This document shows, one piece after another, positions 15,946 to 24,509 of a DNA stretch of 30,750 nt (position 1 is the stretch's first letter; every line of letters begins with the position of its first letter). The position numbers and the translations under genes are program-made. Origin of the DNA: Bacteroidota bacterium (GTDB lineage Bacteria; Bacteroidota; Bacteroidia; 2-12-FULL-35-15); assembly GCA_016707685.1 (NCBI GenBank), contig JADJHE010000040.1:1-30750 (forward strand), read 5' to 3'. The notes beneath the pieces are model-generated. The model did no database searches and was not told where the DNA came from. It saw only the letters and a program-made list of their open reading frames with translations.

Positions 15946-16099
15946 GCAAACGAGGGCTTAGCAAAAGCGGTATTTCATTGCTCCGCAGACACATGTAGTT
16001 AATCATCCCGATAGCTATTGGGATAATTCTCTTTATCAATCCCGGAAGCTTTCGCGATCGTGAAAATTTCCACCTTTGCCAAGCCCGAAAACATTATAG
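15946..16099 (+). other. attC-like recombination site 9, drifted, with palindromic insert
   Basis: The left arm CGAGGGCTTAGCAAAAGCGG pairs with the right arm CCACCTTTGCCAAGCCCGAAAACATT, and CTCCGCAGACA matches the same segment in site 3. The core GTT has become ATT (16093-16095). The loop contains a TCCCGATA palindrome (16006-16023). It marks the last attC-like sequence I can see. The stretch 15801-15945 before it shows nothing. Confidence 0.5.
16006..16023. repeat. palindromic repeat, copy 1
   Basis: TCCCGATAGCTATTGGGA is an 18-bp near-palindrome in the loop of attC-like site 9. A second copy lies at 17907-17924, and both are preceded by ATCA. Scattered copies of such a palindrome are common in Bacteroidota to my knowledge. 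Confidence 0.6.
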
Positions 16100-16516
16100 C
16101 CAAACAAAAAATACATAAACCATTTACAATAGCGAAAGAGATTGTAGTAATACCCTTAAATTGTGTCCTATTTTTTATGGCCCGTTTAAGATGACTGGCG
16201 GAGCAATTGTAAGTTACGCAAAATAATGGAGCCAATAAAAGTAAAATATTATTCATAATAATTTGTGGCACACATTGAAATAAAAGTAGGTGGGTGGAGT
16301 CGAATTTCTCTGTTTCATTTATCATTTATCATTGAAACATTATGCTAAAAAACAATATCAAAAACCCTTTCATATTTCTGCAGTGGGTAGTTTTGCCTGG
16401 TTTGTAATTTAAATTTTAATGCCTTTGGAATTAATACATTTTCCATCATAACAAGTTATTGAAAATATGCATCTGTGAAAACAGAAAGCTGTTTAATTAT
16501 ATTTAAAATAGTCAAA
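16100..16516. other. stretch without a recognisable gene
   Basis: About 420 bases, AT-rich. The only structure I see is a short tandem repeat (CATTTATCATTTATCATTG, about 16317-16335). A hydrophobic minus-strand frame (15999-16325) overlaps the attC-like site and is not supported. A promoter for the gene at 16517 would lie here, but no good TAnnTTTG match stands out. Confidence 0.4.
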
Positions 16517-17651
16517 ATGAAAAACATTTTTATTCTAGGTGCCGGTATGGTAGGCAGTGCTATGGCCTTTGATTTGGCAAAGAAACACAATGTAACGGTA
16601 GCTGATTTAAGCGACAATGCATTAGAAAAAATAAAAAATAAAAATTTCCGCATTTCCACACTTCAGTTAAATGCAATAGATAAGGAACTTTTAGCGGCAG
16701 CAATCACCCCATTTGACATTGTGCTTTGCGCTGTGCCTGGTTTTATGGGGTTTGAAACCTTAAAAACAATTATAGAAACAGGTAAAAATGTTGTTGATAT
16801 TTCATTTTTTCCAGAAAATTCACTTAAATTAGATGCTTTGGCAAAACAAAAAGGGGTTGTGGCTATTGTTGATTGCGGAGTAGCTCCGGGAATGGACAAT
16901 CTTATTTTGGGATATCATAATGAAAAAATGAACCTGACTGATTTTGAATGCTTGGTTGGCGGATTGCTCTGCCTAAAGTTAAAAAATGGCCGTTTAATTA
17001 TAAAGCCCCATTTTCTCCTGTTGATGTTATTGAGGAATATACTCGCCCTGCACGCTATGTAGAAAATGGTGAAATTATTACAAAGCCTGCATTGTCCGAT
17101 GTCGAACATATTGAAATAGCAGGAGTGGGAACGTTGGAGGCATTTAATTCTGATGGATTGCGCTCTATTATCTTTACTATGTCCCATATAAAAAAATATG
17201 AAAGAGAAAACAATGCGTTATCCAGGGCATATTGAAAAAGTGGTGGCTTTACGCGAATCCGGATTTTTTAGCAAAGAGGCAATAAAATTGAATGGTGTGG
17301 ATATTGTGCCTTTGGATTTTACCTCAAAATTTTATTTTGCGAATGGAAATTAGGAGATACTGAGGAGGAGATTACAGTGATGAGGGTTGCTGTTACCGGA
17401 GAAGAAAATGGAATTATAAAAACAATAACTTATCATTTATTTGATGAATACAATAAAGAAACTCAAACATCATCAATGGCAAGAACAACAGGTTATACAG
17501 CTACAGCAGCAGTTAACTTAGTCTTAGAAAATGTTTTACCGAAACCGGTGTTTTTCCTCCTGAATTAGTTGGAAAATACGAAAGATGTTTTAATTACTTT
17601 ATGGAGTATTTAAAGGAAAGGGGCGTTAATTATCGCAAAGAAGAAATGTAA
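16517..17651 (+). pseudogene. saccharopine dehydrogenase family protein, several frameshifts
   Basis: NAD(P)-dependent oxidoreductase of the saccharopine/lysine-6-dehydrogenase type. The start at 16517 puts the Rossmann nucleotide-binding loop at the N-terminus (MKNIFILGAGMVGSAMAFDL). IVDCGVAPGMDNLILGYH is typical of the family. After about 16965 the reading jumps to LPKVKKWPFNYKAPFSPVDV, again near 17200 (TMRYPGHIEKVVALRESGFF), near 17345 (LGDTEEEITVMRV) and near 17540 (GVFPPELVGKYERCFNYFME), ending at TAA 17649-17651. Joined, it would be about 377 aa, full length. At least four breaks. The substrate cannot be inferred from the sequence. Confidence 0.8.
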
Positions 17652-18015
17652 TTTCTTCTTTCTAAGAATAAACGACTTGAGCTAAATGTAAAAACTAAGG
17701 ACCGTGCAAAGCTGCGAAATAGCGCAGTGGGTGGGACGTAATTAAATCAATTGAAATGTTATTGTCAATATTATTGCTTGGTTGAAAGTGAAGTGCTACT
17801 CTGACCGAAGAGAGAAGCACTGGCCATAACCGCACCTACCCAAAAGGGGGGAGGTCGTGTTTAAAAGGAAAAATTCTGGATAATCAAACCTTGTTTTTTC
17901 AAATCATCCCGATAGTTATCGGGACTGATAGAAACCCTTTTTTCGGGTGGCTGAAACCGTTGCCTGCAAACCTATCGAAACTCGTATCCTATTCAAAATC
18001 TAATTTGATAAAAGT
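17652..18015. other. hairpin-rich intergenic stretch
   Basis: No gene. It contains CTGCG/CGCAG (about 17712-17728), AGTGCT...AGCACT with an inner CTCT/AGAG (about 17791-17820), a strong imperfect hairpin ACCTACCC-AAAA-GGGGGGAGGT (about 17835-17856), and the palindrome at 17907-17924. The third could be a terminator for the upstream gene, though no long T-run follows. Several stacked hairpins might also be a structured RNA or a decayed recombination site. Confidence 0.4.
17907..17924. repeat. palindromic repeat, copy 2
   Basis: TCCCGATAGTTATCGGGA has a perfect 8-bp stem with GT loop. Same element as 16006-16023. Confidence 0.65.
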
Positions 18016-18999
18016 ATGCCAACAAAGAAAATACGGACTGAGCACTGCAAAAATTGCAACTACGATTTCAGGATAGACCTGCCGCATATGAAATACTGCC
18101 CTAATTGCGGACAGGAAAATCATAGTCCCAGAATGCCTTTCTTTCATTACCTATACGAGTTAATGGAAGGCATTTTCCATCTGGACAATAAAACATGGCT
18201 AACTATTAAGACCCTGTTTGCCCGACCAGGTCAGATTACTAAAGATTTTATTGAAGATAAGCGGAACCGATATTCCCCTCCCGTCAGGATGTATATCTGG
18301 TGTACTGCATTTTTTATGTTTAGTTTTTGGCTTTTAATCGATACTATTATCCACCATTCTGAACAGGCTTCCGAAGCCAAATAAATCATTGAGTGAGCAG
18401 TTTGATGAAATGGCTGATTTAACAAGCACTCCAATAAGAATTATTATGAGTGGGTTTTGGCCTACGCTTCCTTCAACGCCTTTAAGCAGGCAGCGGATTT
18501 TAAAAAACATACCGGACAATGAAATTAAAAGCTGGCTACAGAAACAAAACTACCCTGCTGACTATTTTAATATTCAATTAGTTAAAGCCTACCGGACACA
18601 GATCAATAGTCAGCTAACCAGATCTGCCTACACAAAGAAATTGACAACAGGATATAATATAATATTTGTATTGATGCTTCCTTTTAATGCATTAATACTA
18701 TTCCCTTTTCTTTATAGAAAAAAAATATTCTACTATGATGCTATGATATTCACAGTTCATATTAATACCTGGATTCCACTTTTTCAGGCCTTATGGATGT
18801 GGGTATTGGTGGTGATGATGGGTTTCCTGCATGCTCCTGAATCAGTATTTTTGTCAATACCTATTATCAATGCTGCTTATTACTTTTTGCATTAAAGAGA
18901 GCATTTGGTTTTAGTGGGATAAGTACAATCGTACGATGGCTCCCTACATTTGTTATTGACACATTTTACCATTGGCTTATATTATTGTTGGATATATAG
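18016..18999 (+). pseudogene. DUF3667 membrane protein, two frameshifts
   Basis: Family of unknown function common in Bacteroidota. The N-terminal zinc ribbon has CKNCNYDF then YCPNCGQ. The DUF3667 core follows (FFHYLYELMEGIFHLDNKTW, then RPGQITKDFIEDKRNRYSPP), then hydrophobic helices (WCTAFFMFSFWLLI). The frame breaks near 18380 and resumes from about 18389, then breaks near 18890 in a T-run. Restoring it gives a final segment (ALKRAFGFSGISTIVRWLPT) ending TAG 18997-18999. About 327 aa when corrected, with four to five transmembrane segments. Function unknown. Confidence 0.8.
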
Positions 19000-19011
19000 A
19001 TTCGAGTCATC

Positions 19012-19967
19012 ATGAGACACCATTTTATTATAATTTATATACTCCTATTAAGTGCGGGAGTATCTGCCCAAAATGTTGGTATTGGTACCACAGCTCCTGC
19101 AAGTAAACTTGCGATAGTTGGGGAAACCGGGAGCCCTGCTATTCCAGGGACAACTTCCACTGGTGTATTGAGAGTCGGAGTGGGTAACAATAATAATGAA
19201 GGTATTGATATTGGCAAATCTCAAACTTCACCTTTTTCAGGATGGGTCCAATCAGGATTCAACGGAACTACAGCTGATCCACTGTCATTCCAGCCACTTG
19301 GTGGAAGTGTAGGCATAGGTGTTCTGGCCCCAAATGCGTCAGCTGCCCTGGATGTGACATCCACTACTCAGGGTTTCCTTCCTCCTCGGATGACTTTGGC
19401 ACAAAGAAATGCCATCACCACACCCGCAGAAGGACTGATGATATCTTGCACAGACTGCAGCACAAAAAGGTCACATCAGTACATCAATGGAGCGTGGCAA
19501 GCGATGACCTCCAAGTAACACCGGCAATTACGTCACGGTAGTCAATCCTGTCACTGGAAAAGTGTGGTTGGACCCCAATCTGGGTGCTACCCAAGTGGCT
19601 ACCAGCTCTACAGATGTCGCCAGTTAAGGCGACATCTACCAATGGGGCAGGGCAGCAGACGGCCATCAGGTGCGGACACCACTTTCTGCAAATACAGAAT
19701 ACACAAGCTACTACCTGGTTGGCTGACGAGGGAAGTAATTTGTGGGATGGTAAGTTTATTATATCGTTTGGCGATTGGTTGACTCCGGCAGCCAGGGCCT
19801 CCGCTTCAGCAGCAATGGTTTGGTCTGCAGTGTCGGTTGTTGGCATCTATTGGAGCTCTACGGTTAGCGGTTCCAGTTCCCGCTACCTCTACTTCCTTAG
19901 CAGCAATGCCTACATGCTCGACTACTACCGAGCGTACGGATTCTCTGTGCGTTGCCTTAAGGATTGA
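19012..19967 (+). pseudogene. FISUMP-domain secreted protein, probable DGR target, damaged in the middle
   Basis: Start 19012 with signal peptide (MRHHFIIIYILLLSAGVSAQ), then NVGIGTTAPASKL, the Bacteroidota tail-fibre-like repeat motif. GFLPPRMTLAQRNAI at about residue 124 leads into a FISUMP (C-type-lectin/FGE-like) domain: NPVTGKVWLDPNLGATQVAT in another frame, then GDIYQWGRAADGHQ. Reading is lost several times between 19515 and 19780, and the block usually carrying the WRSPQN region is largely missing, so this is more than homopolymer error. The C-terminal end is intact in the third frame: GIYWSSTVSG, then RYLYFLSSNAYMLDYYRAYG and FSVRCLKD. The whole looks like the diversified target of a DGR, now broken. 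Confidence 0.7.
19838..19967 (+). repeat. DGR variable-repeat-like region (VR)
   Basis: The 3' end of the FISUMP protein. Between GIYWSSTVSG and GFSVRCLKD, positions that are AAC (Asn) in template repeats of this family as I know it are TAC, CTC, AGC, GAC or TCC here, giving many Tyr, Leu, Ser and Asp (RYLYFLSSNAYMLDYYRAYG). This pattern is the footprint of adenine-directed mutagenesis. The constant end (TCTGTGCGTTGCCTTAAGG and stop) would hold the initiation-of-mutagenic-homing sequence. No matching A-rich template repeat was found in the window, so the call is inferred from pattern and context. Confidence 0.55.
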
Positions 19968-20019
19968 TACTTTGATTAGCGAAGCGATTTGTCCCGATGT
20001 CTATCTGGATTGACACTTG

Positions 20020-20049
20020 ATCTATGCCGTCCCGTAGGTTGGCATAGAT
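20020..20049 (+). promoter_or_regulatory. hairpin downstream of the VR
   Basis: ATCTATGCC (20020-20028) and GGCATAGAT (20041-20049) form a perfect 9-bp stem with a 12-base loop, about 50 bases after the target gene stop. DGRs are known to need a hairpin or cruciform just downstream of the VR for efficient retrohoming, so this is the likely role. Confidence 0.55.
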
Positions 20050-20054
20050 GAAAT

Positions 20055-20078
20055 ACCGCGTAGCGGTCGGTTTTTTTT
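20055..20078 (+). terminator. rho-independent terminator after the DGR target gene
   Basis: ACCGC-GTA-GCGGT hairpin followed by CGG and eight T. It terminates the target gene before the accessory gene at 20095. Confidence 0.7.
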
Positions 20079-20094
20079 GAAAACATACCTTATA

Positions 20095-20593
20095 ATGACT
20101 ATTGTAGAGAAAATTGATTCGGCAAAAAGCAATAAATACTTCATCCTTTTTAAGGAAAGGCTTTTTTACAAGTGTTATAACCAAAATGCTATGGTATTTG
20201 TGAGTAAGGTAAAAAATTACAAGGTCAGTTCAAAATACGTAAAAAGTGTAGAGAAGATGTGTATAGTGTTGGTTTTCCAGTTAGTGAAGTCAAGAAAGGT
20301 AGTTTGAGTGTAGCTAATATTTTAGGAAAAATTGGAGCAAAGGGTTTTGGAAGAGAACGAAGGAAATATTGTTTTTTTGCGTAACGATATAGGTACAAAA
20401 AGATTATAAAACATGGAAAGAGACCATACAAGAAAGATATATTGGAATAGTAAAACAGCCCACTACGCAATATCAGTAATCAATCTATGCGGACAAGTTA
20501 ATATCCATGATAAAAAATTTTCATTTGGCAAACAACACAGCTATGCAAGGACCTGGTTTTATACAAGATTTAAAAATTGAAGTCATCGGTTAG
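20095..20593 (+). pseudogene. MutS-domain-I-like DGR accessory protein, frameshifted
   Basis: ATG 20095 (an in-frame TTG lies at 20077). The opening SNKYFILFKERLFYKCYNQN resembles the mismatch-recognition domain I of MutS, and MutS-like accessory proteins are known beside some DGR reverse transcriptases. The frame breaks near 20252 (then EDVYSVGFPVSEVKKGSLSV and ANILGKIGAKGF), again near 20350 (NIVFLRNDIGTKK, DYKTWKETIQERYIGIVKQP) and near 20470 (FHLANNTAMQGPGFIQDLKI), ending TAG 20591-20593. About 165 aa if repaired. It lies directly upstream of the reverse-transcriptase fragment. The MutS-like call is by eye only. Confidence 0.55.
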
Positions 20594-20828
20594 AAAAAAC
20601 AATTGAATCATTTGAATATTTGCTTTATCAGTTGCATGTATCTTATTTACAAGCCCGCAAAAACAAATGCAATACGCATAATCAATTGGCATTTGAGATA
20701 AATCAGGAACAAATTTACTTGCATTGGCTGAAGCAATTTATGAGCGAAAATATGCACACAAGCCTTGTATCGCTTTCATTAGTTAAAAGCCGTTTATGCG
20801 AGAGATATTGGCTGCTGATTTTAACCGC
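20594..20828 (+). pseudogene. N-terminal fragment of a DGR-type reverse transcriptase, cut by an IS30 remnant
   Basis: The frame reads IESFEYLLYQL, then YLQARKNKCNTHNQLAFEI, which matches the N-terminal region before motif 1 of DGR/retron-like group II reverse transcriptases. After a shift near 20748 it continues YAHKPCIAFI, a stop, KPFMREI and AADFNR, corresponding to the KP-x-REIFAADFRDR stretch of motif 1. It then stops abruptly in a run of C at 20827, where the IS30 fragment begins on the other strand. The palm domain with the YxDD active site is absent, so no active enzyme can be made. Confidence 0.6.
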
Positions 20829-21195
20829 CCCCCCTTTTTATATATAGTGCTGTGTATTTATAAATCGTCTCAGGACTAACAAGATCTAGCCCCTCGGAAT
20901 TAGGCCTGTTACTAATCTGTTCTGGGCTCCATTGATCCTCAATTTTCTTTTCAATGTACTCCTTAACAGGTTCTGTAAGTTTGACCCTTTTGGGCTTGCT
21001 ATGTAGCCTGCTTTGATACTTTTTGTGCGCTAATTCAGGCTTATATTTCCCGGTTCTCTGATCACAATTACGCATAATTTCTCTGCTAACAACCGATTTG
21101 TCTTTGCCAATCGCTATTCCAATCTCATCCAACTTTTTATTCTTTGACAGCATTCTTGAAATTACATATCTTTGTTCTAAGGTTACATGACTCAT
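20826..21195 (-). pseudogene. IS30 family transposase, N-terminal fragment
   Basis: The start at 21195 gives MSHVTLEQRYVISRMLSKNK, then IGIAIGKDKSVVSREIMRNC. This is the HTH_38 DNA-binding domain of IS30 transposases; the following KYQSRLHSKPKRVKL and DQWSPEQIS parts also fit. After SPETIYKY the similarity ends and the frame runs into a G-run. About 124 aa remain of a usual length of 300-350; the DDE catalytic domain is gone. Confidence 0.85.
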
Positions 21196-21334
21196 ATATA
21201 CATCTTTTGGACGAGGGACAATATAAGACAAGTATTCCATTCAGAAGAGAGGGGGAGCCTTCCCTCTTTCTTTTGAAAAAATATTATCTCGTTATTGTCT
21301 ACCTCAAAAGTTGCATTTGTGACTTGAATCTACA
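20826..21334 (-). mobile_element. truncated IS30-family element
   Basis: One end is recognisable: read on the minus strand, it starts TGTAGATTCAAGTCACAAAT at 21334, like known IS30 terminal repeats (TGTAGATTCAA). It runs through the N-terminal third of a transposase and stops in a C7/G7 run at about 20826. The second terminal repeat is not present, so either a deletion removed the rest together with most of the reverse transcriptase, or the poly-C marks an assembly join. Confidence 0.7.
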
Positions 21335-21346
21335 TAGGTAAATAGG

Positions 21347-21760
21347 ATGATAAAAAGGACATTGATTTATTTTAGTATTTTATATTTTTTAATGACTGGA
21401 ATTCGATGTAAGAGCACTCAACTTCGACCATCGAGAAATGACGAGTATGAAAAAATATATTTGAATCAGTTTAAATTGACTTACCTGAGACAAATCCTTT
21501 ATAAAAGTTACAATAATTCAAAGGCCATAAAGGAAATCATTAACTTTGATCATAGTGGATTTACAGAACTTATTTTGAGTGAGCAGGACTTTGAATTAAT
21601 TGACAGCGTAACCACTGCACACAATGAAATTATGAAAATTGACTCTGTTCAAGGATATCTCAGGGCTGAAGGGGCTCAGGGTAAAAGGCCTTTGGGCTTT
21701 ATATTAAACAAAGTAGAAAGTAAGTGGTTGGATAGTCTTGCCCGGCGAAGATTAAGGTAG
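21347..21760 (+). CDS. small lipoprotein, unknown function
   Basis: Intact 137-aa protein with a lipoprotein-like signal (MIKRTLIYFSILYFLMTGIRC, Cys then Lys-Ser) and an alpha-rich, charged mature part (LILSEQDFELIDSVTTAHNE). No recognised domain. It begins 13 bases after the IS30 end. The next gene is also a small lipoprotein of similar layout; the two may be functional neighbours, but no detailed similarity is visible. Confidence 0.65.
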   Translation: MIKRTLIYFSILYFLMTGIRCKSTQLRPSRNDEYEKIYLNQFKLTYLRQILYKSYNNSKAIKEIINFDHSGFTELILSEQDFELIDSVTTAHNEIMKIDSVQGYLRAEGAQGKRPLGFILNKVESKWLDSLARRRLR

Positions 21761-21826
21761 TCTGCTCTGTATGTGCTACCATGACGTTGAGTGGATAGCC
21801 AAATATATTATACTATATTAAAGTGT

Positions 21827-22345
21827 ATGAGACCGAAGAATAATTTAAAAATAGTATTCTTAAGAAAGTATTTTATTATTTTACTATTTGCTATTTCATT
21901 TGTATCGTGCGTAAGTTCAAAATGGTATTTTTTAGATCAAAAATGTGAAGGAATCACGGTAAAGCAATTGCTCGAATCAAATTTAAATTACCTTGCAATA
22001 GCCCGTGAAAATAATATTGAAGGGTTAATTAAAATAGAATTAAAATACGATACGATATTTCATATCAAACCATTATACAGTCATCTGAAAGTTGGGAAAT
22101 ATTCTATTGGGGCAGAACAAAAAATATTTATAGAAATTCTTCTATGCCAATGTTTGTCCAAAATCCTAAATAGAATGGAGAAGTGCCAGATGCCAAAATC
22201 AAGTCAGGAAGTAATTATACTCTATAAAATGATAAACTCTAGTTTTGATATTAGTACACATAAATATGACATATTGATACAGACTGACACAGTAGAATCA
22301 TTGAAATTGATAATTATTAAAAAAAGAACCATTAATTTCACTTAG
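21827..22345 (+). CDS. small lipoprotein, unknown function
   Basis: The ATG at 21827 is preferred over upstream alternatives because it is followed directly by a basic region and a lipoprotein signal (FIILLFAISFVSC, Cys then Val-Ser-Ser). The mature protein is about 150 aa, with a mixed alpha/beta pattern (IEGLIKIELKYDTIFHIKPL) and paired cysteines (CQCLSK, EKCQ). Intact. No family recognised. The 120 bases after it hold nothing I can assign. Confidence 0.6.
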   Translation: MRPKNNLKIVFLRKYFIILLFAISFVSCVSSKWYFLDQKCEGITVKQLLESNLNYLAIARENNIEGLIKIELKYDTIFHIKPLYSHLKVGKYSIGAEQKIFIEILLCQCLSKILNRMEKCQMPKSSQEVIILYKMINSSFDISTHKYDILIQTDTVESLKLIIIKKRTINFT

Positions 22346-22465
22346 TACAAATGGACTACGTCCACCATACCGATAAAATATGAACCCTGTCATGAAATCA
22401 AAAGTAGATCGATGGGCAACCAGAAGGGCCATGGTTTTTATCAAAACAAGAATATAATCAAAAGT

Positions 22466-22834
22466 ATGACTAAAAAGTAAATGGCAAAAAGACTTTTTAG
22501 GTCTTGTTTCTAAAGGTAGATCACGTGAAGCATTTGGACTTTATATAAGTGAAAATTTTGGACACCATAACGATTACTTTAAAGGAGTCAGACACACCCT
22601 GATGATAGCGATATAAGAAAATGACATAAAGAGCCCAACCAAATATTTGAAATACAAAGAGCAATAGCGTAAAGGGATTTGGTGGCCATACATTTTCGAG
22701 TGAAACTCTGGAAGGAACATATCTTGTTGGCGGTAATGCATATCTTCAGATTTGAACAGGGAAAAATTGTTGAACTTTGGGACTTTGGGCAGGCTTTTCC
22801 TGAGGCTATGGTAACCGAGTATGGAATGGTTTAA
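22466..22834 (+). pseudogene. SnoaL-like/NTF2-fold polyketide-cyclase-type protein, degraded
   Basis: Fragments in different frames match the order of a SnoaL-like domain: DFLGLVSKGRSREAFGLYIS and HHNDYFKGVRHTLMIAI (the usual HHN-YFKG-D-L region), then an ENDIKSPTKYLKYKEQ piece. The C-terminal block MHIFRFEQGKIVELWDFGQA ends EYGMV and TAA at 22832-22834. Internal stops and at least two frame changes separate them. The fold is a small barrel used by diverse enzymes and binding proteins; no function is claimed. Confidence 0.6.
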
Positions 22835-22927
22835 ACGGAAAAGATGAAAATTTAAGGATACAATAGTGGGTGGTGAGATAATTATTTTGTATGAATTTAT
22901 CGTTAAAGACAGGATGTGATTAGGCTC

Positions 22928-23157
22928 CTTTTAAGGAAGGGTTGGTACGCGCCATTCGAAATGGCAAGATGGGTTATGCCAATGCTTATGGGCAAATGGT
23001 TATCCCTTGTGTTTATGACTTTGCCTTGTGGTTTGAGCAGGGAAAGGAAAAAGTGACTTTTAAGGCCATCAGAAAGAAGTAAAATAATGAATGGATACAC
23101 CATCGTTGAATTTGATGAATGGTTTTACATCGACAAAAATGAGAGTAAAATTCAATA
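22928..23157 (+). pseudogene. WG-repeat protein remnant
   Basis: GKMGYANAYGQMVIPCVYDF, then ALWFEQGKEKVTFKA, is a WG/KWG repeat unit (G-K-x-G-x-x-x-x-x-G-x-x-V-I-P-x-Y-D). After a stop near 23083, another frame reads EFDEWFYIDKNESKIQ, the usual last segment of such proteins. Only the C-terminal portion is present, without a start. Confidence 0.55.
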
Positions 23158-23239
23158 AACCACTCATCTAAAAGAGGCCTCTTTATCTTCATAGATACGT
23201 GACTATTAATCAATTAAAATGATAACAAATTAGAAAAAT

Positions 23240-23833
23240 ATGAGAAAGATTATTTCATTTATGCACATTTCGCTCGATGGTTTTGTGGCGGGACCAAACG
23301 GAGAAATGAACTGGATAAAGGTAAACGAAGAAATATTTGACCATGTAGGCAAGCGCATAAGCGAGGGAGATACAGCCTTGTATGGCCGGGTGACCTATCA
23401 GATGATGGAGAATTACTGGCCAACCGCAGCAAAAAAGCCCAATGCGACCAAACACGACATTGAACATGCTAAATGGTATGGCAAAGTCCGCAAAGTGGTT
23501 TTATCTAAAACAATGAAGGACAAAGGATTAGTCAACACGATTATCATCAGCGGCAAGCTCACAGACAGCTTAAATAAGATCAAACAAGACGGTCACACAT
23601 CCGGCATGAGCAGGAGTGATGACATCCTGTTATTTGGCAGTCCTACGGCAACACATAGTCTAATGCAACAGAATTTAATTGACGGATATTGGCTATTAGT
23701 AAATCCAATTATTCTTGGGCAAGGCATTCCTTTGTTTGTAGACATAAAAGACAGAATAAAACTGGATCTGGTGAATACCCGGCAATTTGCCTGTGGGGTA
23801 ACGGAACTAAATTACACAGTGGACAGACTATAA
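23240..23833 (+). CDS. dihydrofolate reductase / RibD C-terminal family oxidoreductase
   Basis: Intact 197-aa protein of the RibD-C (bifunctional deaminase-reductase C-terminal) family, related to bacterial YwjB/YyaP proteins. Recognisable parts are MRKIISFMHISLDGFVAGPN at the N-terminus, ALYGRVTYQMMENYWP, RKVVLSKTM, then DILLFGSPTATHSLMQQNLI and LLVNPIILGQGIPLF, which form the NADPH-binding core. The family reduces pterin-like or unknown substrates; the physiological role is unclear. It is one of few undamaged genes outside the cassette region. The 160 bases after it hold nothing I can assign. Confidence 0.88.
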   Translation: MRKIISFMHISLDGFVAGPNGEMNWIKVNEEIFDHVGKRISEGDTALYGRVTYQMMENYWPTAAKKPNATKHDIEHAKWYGKVRKVVLSKTMKDKGLVNTIIISGKLTDSLNKIKQDGHTSGMSRSDDILLFGSPTATHSLMQQNLIDGYWLLVNPIILGQGIPLFVDIKDRIKLDLVNTRQFACGVTELNYTVDRL

Positions 23834-23996
23834 CAAAGGACCTCTTAAACGGGATTTGTGATTGCTGTGGCATTGATACCGGCACATCGCCAGGCCTAAA
23901 ACAGGGTCAATAGGAATGCAGGCAAGCGGCTCGGTGGAAGACCAGCGGACCCGGCAGTAATACTTATTTCTGATAGAAAACGACCATAAATATAGT

Positions 23997-24508
23997 TAAG
24001 CAACAAATAAATTGGACGTATTTAGATGACCGAAGTAATATTCTTTTAATATCACTCATTTCATTAGAATTAATCCTTGGCATGGATGACATAATTTTTA
24101 TTTATATTTTAGAGGATAAGCTGCCTGGGAGCCAAAGAAACAAATTGAGATTTTGGGAATAGGTTTGGGAATGTTAATGAGGTTATGCCTTTGGCTTTTA
24201 TTGTGATGGGACCTGGTTTGTCCAAGAGACTCTATTATTACCGATGTTGAAATGGTTCAACAACTCTTTGGGTAATGTACTCTGCTGTATTTGTTACGGT
24301 TTTTTCTATGATATTTGCAACTAAACCTATAAGCGAGTTTATACGGATACACTCTTTGTTAAAAATTCTTGTGTTTTTTAATGATGATAGATGTATCTTT
24401 AGTGGCAGAAGGCATTCAGTTTGAAATACCAAAATGGTATATATATTTTTTATGGCATTTTCCTTTATGGTGGATGTAATTCAAATGAAGATAGATAAAC
24501 ATAAATAG
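23997..24508 (+). pseudogene. TerC family membrane protein, frameshifted and internally deleted
   Basis: The N-terminal block reads SLISLELILGMDDIIFIYIL, then GLGMLMRLCLWL, matching helices 1-3 of TerC/Alx proteins (LEIVLGIDNIIFI). It jumps directly to DSIITDVEMV, which belongs to the second half. Reading in other frames then gives VFVTVFSMIFATKPISEFI, then MIDVSLVAEGIQFEIPKWYI, and MAFSFMVDVIQMKIDKHK to TAG 24506-24508. The cytoplasmic middle and the intervening helices are absent. TerC proteins are manganese or metal transporters in several bacteria; this copy cannot work. Confidence 0.7.
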
Positions 24509-24509
24509 G

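Larger units (their letters stand above)
1124..16099 (+). mobile_element. integron-like gene-cassette array (attC sites without an integrase in view)
   Basis: Eight attC-like sites plus one possible half-site, all in one orientation, separate functionally unrelated genes. Sites 2, 4 and 5 have R'' boxes matching the start of their own cassette over 13/14, 9/9 and 9/9 bases, and site 3 over 7. Approximate cassettes are 4017-4930 (CDF transporter), 4931-7412 (IS91-like element), 7413-10596 (R-M), 10597-11406 (toxin-antitoxin), 11407-12008 (membrane protein) and 12009-13300 (propeller lipoprotein). Less certain are 1251-4016 and 13301-16093. Such arrays without IntI are called CALINs. The upstream attI, promoter and integrase, if any, are outside the window. 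Confidence 0.75.

Noticed and set aside
15999..16325. 108-aa hydrophobic minus-strand frame
   Set aside because: Its C-terminal third is the attC-like site 9; no start signal and no family resemblance.
19970..20830. Template repeat for the putative DGR
   Set aside because: I looked for a copy of the VR with A-rich AAC codons between the target gene and the RT fragment and elsewhere in the window; none seen. It may have been lost with the RT or lie outside.
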